From Drosophila miranda (lineage: Eukaryota > Arthropoda > Insecta > Diptera > Drosophilidae), in NCBI RefSeq assembly GCF_003369915.1, contig NW_022881603.1, positions 24,908,264 to 24,972,263 on the forward strand: DNA of 64,000 nt, given 5' to 3'. Positions 60,806-64,000 of the stretch are shown piece after piece. The notes beneath the pieces are model-generated. The model was not told where the DNA came from and ran no database searches. It was given only the letters and a program-made list of their open reading frames with translations. A program made the translations under genes and the position numbers. Position 1 is the first letter of the stretch, and each line of letters opens with the position of its first letter.

Positions 60806-61301
60806 CTGTTTTAATGAGTCATAAGTTTTCAACAACGCTGTCACCGGCTTGATTGAACGAACTTAGCCTTCTTAGCCCCCTCGAATTAAACAGGTGAACA
60901 GCTTGAGGTAAACCGCGGAAAATAATACTGTATGTACATATAACTGGTACGCCAATCCATTCCTTAAAAAAAAAATGGACCAAATATCTTTCACCTGAAC
61001 TTCGCTTAAATTCTTCAAGATTTAAAATTTTCGTGGAGTGAATTTTTAATTGTGGTTGACAACGGGCTAATCGTTCTCTGTCCTTAATTTAATAGTGCTG
61101 CCATACAGTTTTTGAGACCAGGCTGCCATACCGCAACCACTTGCAGCACTATATTCGATGTATTCGATATAATTCGATAATATGTTGATATTTGGTTTTA
61201 TAATTTTTTGCTGATAACTCGCTTGTTTTCTTATTTGTGGGTGGAACTTTGCCTCATTTGGCATACTTGAAGTTCCTTGGCACCAGTCAGCTGAACGTTT
61301 C

Positions 61302-62003
61302 ATGGCTAACCGTGATGTATTCTCAAAAATCCTGCCAAATGTCAAGTTGGCCACTCGATACGATGAAGACGGACGCGAAGTTCAGGTAACTACATCTGAG
61401 CCAGCTGAAATGCCTCTTAGTAATGCCCGTTCTTGTTTTTTAGGTGGAGAGTCGCGAGGACTCGGATGCGACAGCAAAGCAGCAGGACACTTTCGACATT
61501 CTAATGGACGCCGGCTACTATCGGGCCCGCATCAAAGGCCTGTCCGCCTTCGACAAGGTTGTGGGCGGCATGACTTGGTGCATCGAATGCGCCGACTATG
61601 ACGAGGACGTGGATCTGCTTTTCCACGAAAGTCTATCGATTGGCCAAAAAATGTAGAAATTAACCCTACGAATTTCTTGGAAAAGAATGTGATCCATCTT
61701 ATATATCTGCAGAGCTCTCGTGGAAAAGATTGTTTCGGTTCTGATCGATATGAAGTGTCCACATAGCTTGGAGCCGCATCCGGTGCAGGGTCTGGAGTTT
61801 TTAGCCATTCATCCCGTCATCCAGTGGCTAGTGAAGACTTCGGTAAGTAGCTTTTCCACCGATATATGCATATAAATAGATAAAACCTCTTTGCAGGTGG
61901 AAAATCGAGCTGTGCGTGGACAGCGCTTGAAGAAATTTGCCATTGGAGTGTTCCACAATCATTATCAGTATAAAAGCGACAAAGACAATTTGACCAAAAT
62001 ACG
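61302..62003 (+). pseudogene. CCDC93 5' exons, truncated (unit 5)
   Basis: Same four exons and BEL breakpoint. Exon 3 has CCG (Pro) as in unit 2. Confidence 0.84.
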
Positions 62004-64000
62004 TTGTTTGCTCCAGTTAGACAGTCTTCAACATAGAAATCGGTTTTTAATGTTGTTGATCCTACTGGTAGTCTGTCTTTGTATTGTATTGCCAAATGAT
62101 CCAGACATTTCGTTGCTAGGAACGGAGCAGCTGTTGTCCCATATGTTACTGTTTTCAGGCGATAGTACCTGATCTCTTCGGATGGATTGTTTCTCCAGAC
62201 TATCATCTGATGGAATTGATCCTCCGGATTCATCCACACTTGCCGGTACATCTTTTCTATGTCCGCTGTGAATACGTACTTATGAATTCGAAATCGTAGC
62301 AGAATGGACATAAGTTCGCTCTGAACGGTGGGTCCAGCCTGCAGAATGTCGTTCAAAGATTACCCGCTTGTTGATTTGCATGAGGCATCGAATACTACCC
62401 GAAGCTTTGTGGTGGTGCTCTCAGGTTTGAGTACACAATGATGTGGAATGAAGTAGTGCCTTTTGGGAACTTTTGATGCTGGCACAATATTCATATGTCC
62501 TAGTCCTTCATACTCTTCCATGAAGTCCAGCTCTTCCAAGTTTCCAACGACTCCCACAGGGCTGAAGGGTGTTCGGAAAATGGGAGCTTTAGAATAAAAC
62601 GGCCGTCTGAAGCTGTCTGAAGATTTTCTATAAAATGAGCTTCGCACCGTGCTTCCACTGGAGTGCGTGGTTTGTCTTCCGTCTCTAGATTGTCCAGAGT
62701 CCAGAATCTTTCCATGAGCTCGTTTACTCCCGTTGCACAAATGGGTGAGGAATTGTGGGCAGATTTGACTTTTCCTGCCACAATCCATCCCAGTTTCGTG
62801 TTTTGTTGCAACGGGCCTCCTGTCCTTAGCTGCTGTTGATCTGGTAGCAGCAGCGAGTAGTAATGGTCGGCTCCGATTAGCATGTCGATTTTGCCTGGCT
62901 TATGGAAGTTTGGATCTGCCAGTGAGATCTTGCTTGGTACGTTTAAGCTCTCTGAATCGAGTGCCTGAGCTGGTTGATCAGCTATAATCTGTGGTAATAC
63001 GAAAGCTTCAATTCTTTGCGTAAAACCATTGTGAAGGTATTTCATGAGCACATTTACTCGTGCTCTGCTGGTCTTTGATTGACCTCCAATTCCTTCGATC
63101 CGTAATGTTGTGTCTTTTAGTTTGAGTGACAACATTGATGCTATTCGTTCTGAGATCAAGTTTATCTGTGATCTTGAATCTAGCAGTGCTCTGAAATTAG
63201 CAACCTGCCCGTTGTTGGCTTCTACTGCCACCTTTGTTGTGGCCAGAAGATTGTAACTATTGTTACTTGCTGCACCAACCGTCGGGCCTCTTGATTCTGT
63301 AGCTGCGCCTGATGCTGTTTCCAAATGTAGCATCGTGTTGTGCTTCTTGTCACACTTGAAGCTGTTTCGACCAGGGCATGCGTTTGTTTTGTGATTTGTT
63401 CTAAAACAATTAAAGCACATTTTTTGTTTTTGTACCCAATTTAGTCGTTCTGATGGAGATTTGGAGCGAAATTCTTCGCATCCGTAGAGCCAATGGCTTG
63501 CTTTCTTGCAGAATGTGCATAAGGGTGCTCGGGCTCTCCCTGTGTTTGCGGATGCATATGTCGTGCATTTTGGCTCTCTCCTTGATGCTGGTGGCTTCTT
63601 ACTGGTTCCTAGAACCCGAATTCTTTGCTCCAAGAACTGAAGCATCGTATCCAGCGCCTGAATGTCCTTTGAGCTTCCCAATGATTGCTCATACAAGGCC
63701 TTATTTGTTACATCCAGTTTGTTTCTGATAATGGCAATCAATATCGGATCCCATGTAGATATATTGATGCCCAATCCCTTTAGTGATGCAAGCGATTCTA
63801 TGGTTGTTATATACAACTCTTTTAATGACTTGGGATCGTCATTAATTGTTTGGTGATTGAGGAAGCGGTTCAGTACCGTGTTCGAAACATCTCTGGGATT
63901 GTTGTATGCGTCAACTAGTATTTCCCAAGCGGCCTCATTATTTTCTTCCTTTAGATAGTTGCCTCGCCGGTAACGGTGGTTTTAAGATACCACATCTTTT
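62004..64000 (-). mobile_element. BEL/Pao retrotransposon fragment (unit 5, clipped by window end)
   Basis: Same fragment as in units 3 and 4, without the poly-A insertion. The first part of gag and the following spacer lie beyond the window. Confidence 0.84.

Larger units (their letters stand above)
34172..64000. repeat. Head-to-tail array of five csul-CCDC93-BEL units
   Basis: The junction motif ACAGAGTTCAAATTTATATT recurs at 34172, 40356, 46546, 52569 and 58652, giving periods of 6184, 6190, 6023 and 6083 bp; the fifth unit runs off the window after 5,349 bp. All units have the same order and orientation and differ by scattered single bases and a few indels. Length differences are fully explained by a short poly-A insertion (units 1 and 2 only) and a 57-bp hairpin segment (absent after unit 3). 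The left edge of unit 1 is native Khc-side sequence; the others are joined to spacer ending CAATCGCTGGCTAAA. Confidence 0.96.

Overview
The window is insect genomic DNA, almost certainly Drosophila. Short introns of 50-70 bp, DINE-1-type elements, a copia element, a LINE with RNase H and recognisable fly genes (kinesin heavy chain, csul/PRMT5, cato, PPIL2, CCDC93) all point that way. From memory, cato, Khc, the PPIL2 gene and csul lie close together around 52F-53A on D. melanogaster 2R (Muller element C). Nearly every host gene here except Khc carries stops, frameshifts or deletions, and transposable elements are dense. That combination fits a degenerating neo-Y copy of Muller C, as known in D. 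miranda. The species and chromosome are inference; the decay itself is visible in the sequence.

Region 1 (1-9.7 kb) is a compact block of decayed genes. It holds the start of an unrecognised gene (minus), a PPIL2 pseudogene (plus), a two-cistron LYR-motif/GGQ release-factor unit (minus) fused at its 3' end to PPIL2 by a deletion, and two tandem EcKinase-like genes (minus) separated by a DINE-1-like element. It also holds an unrecognised Cys-rich gene, a divergent isocitrate-dehydrogenase-like gene with one frameshift, and a small unrecognised gene.

Region 2 (9.7-28 kb) is gene-poor at first, then contains a copia element with identical LTRs and a 5-bp target duplication. After that come a C-type-lectin-like fragment, a second DINE-1-like element, a truncated cato, a long repeat-rich MADF-domain gene with frameshifts, and a 5'-truncated LINE with a 12-bp target duplication.

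Region 3 (28.3-34.17 kb) is Khc, apparently complete and open (972 aa), with a third DINE-1-like element in its first intron.

Region 4 (34.17-64 kb, running off the window) is a head-to-tail array of five units of about 6.0-6.2 kb. Each unit holds csul/PRMT5 (minus), the shared head-to-head promoter region, the first exons of CCDC93 (plus), a BEL/Pao fragment (minus) and a spacer with a 110-bp direct repeat and, usually, a perfect 21-bp-arm hairpin. All five csul copies share the same N-terminal damage. Downstream of it, an in-frame ATG in a former intron opens a 484-485 codon frame over the whole methyltransferase domain in four of five copies. Shared variants among units conflict with any simple duplication tree, which suggests gene conversion. 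CCDC93-promoter transcription would run antisense through the BEL fragment in every unit.
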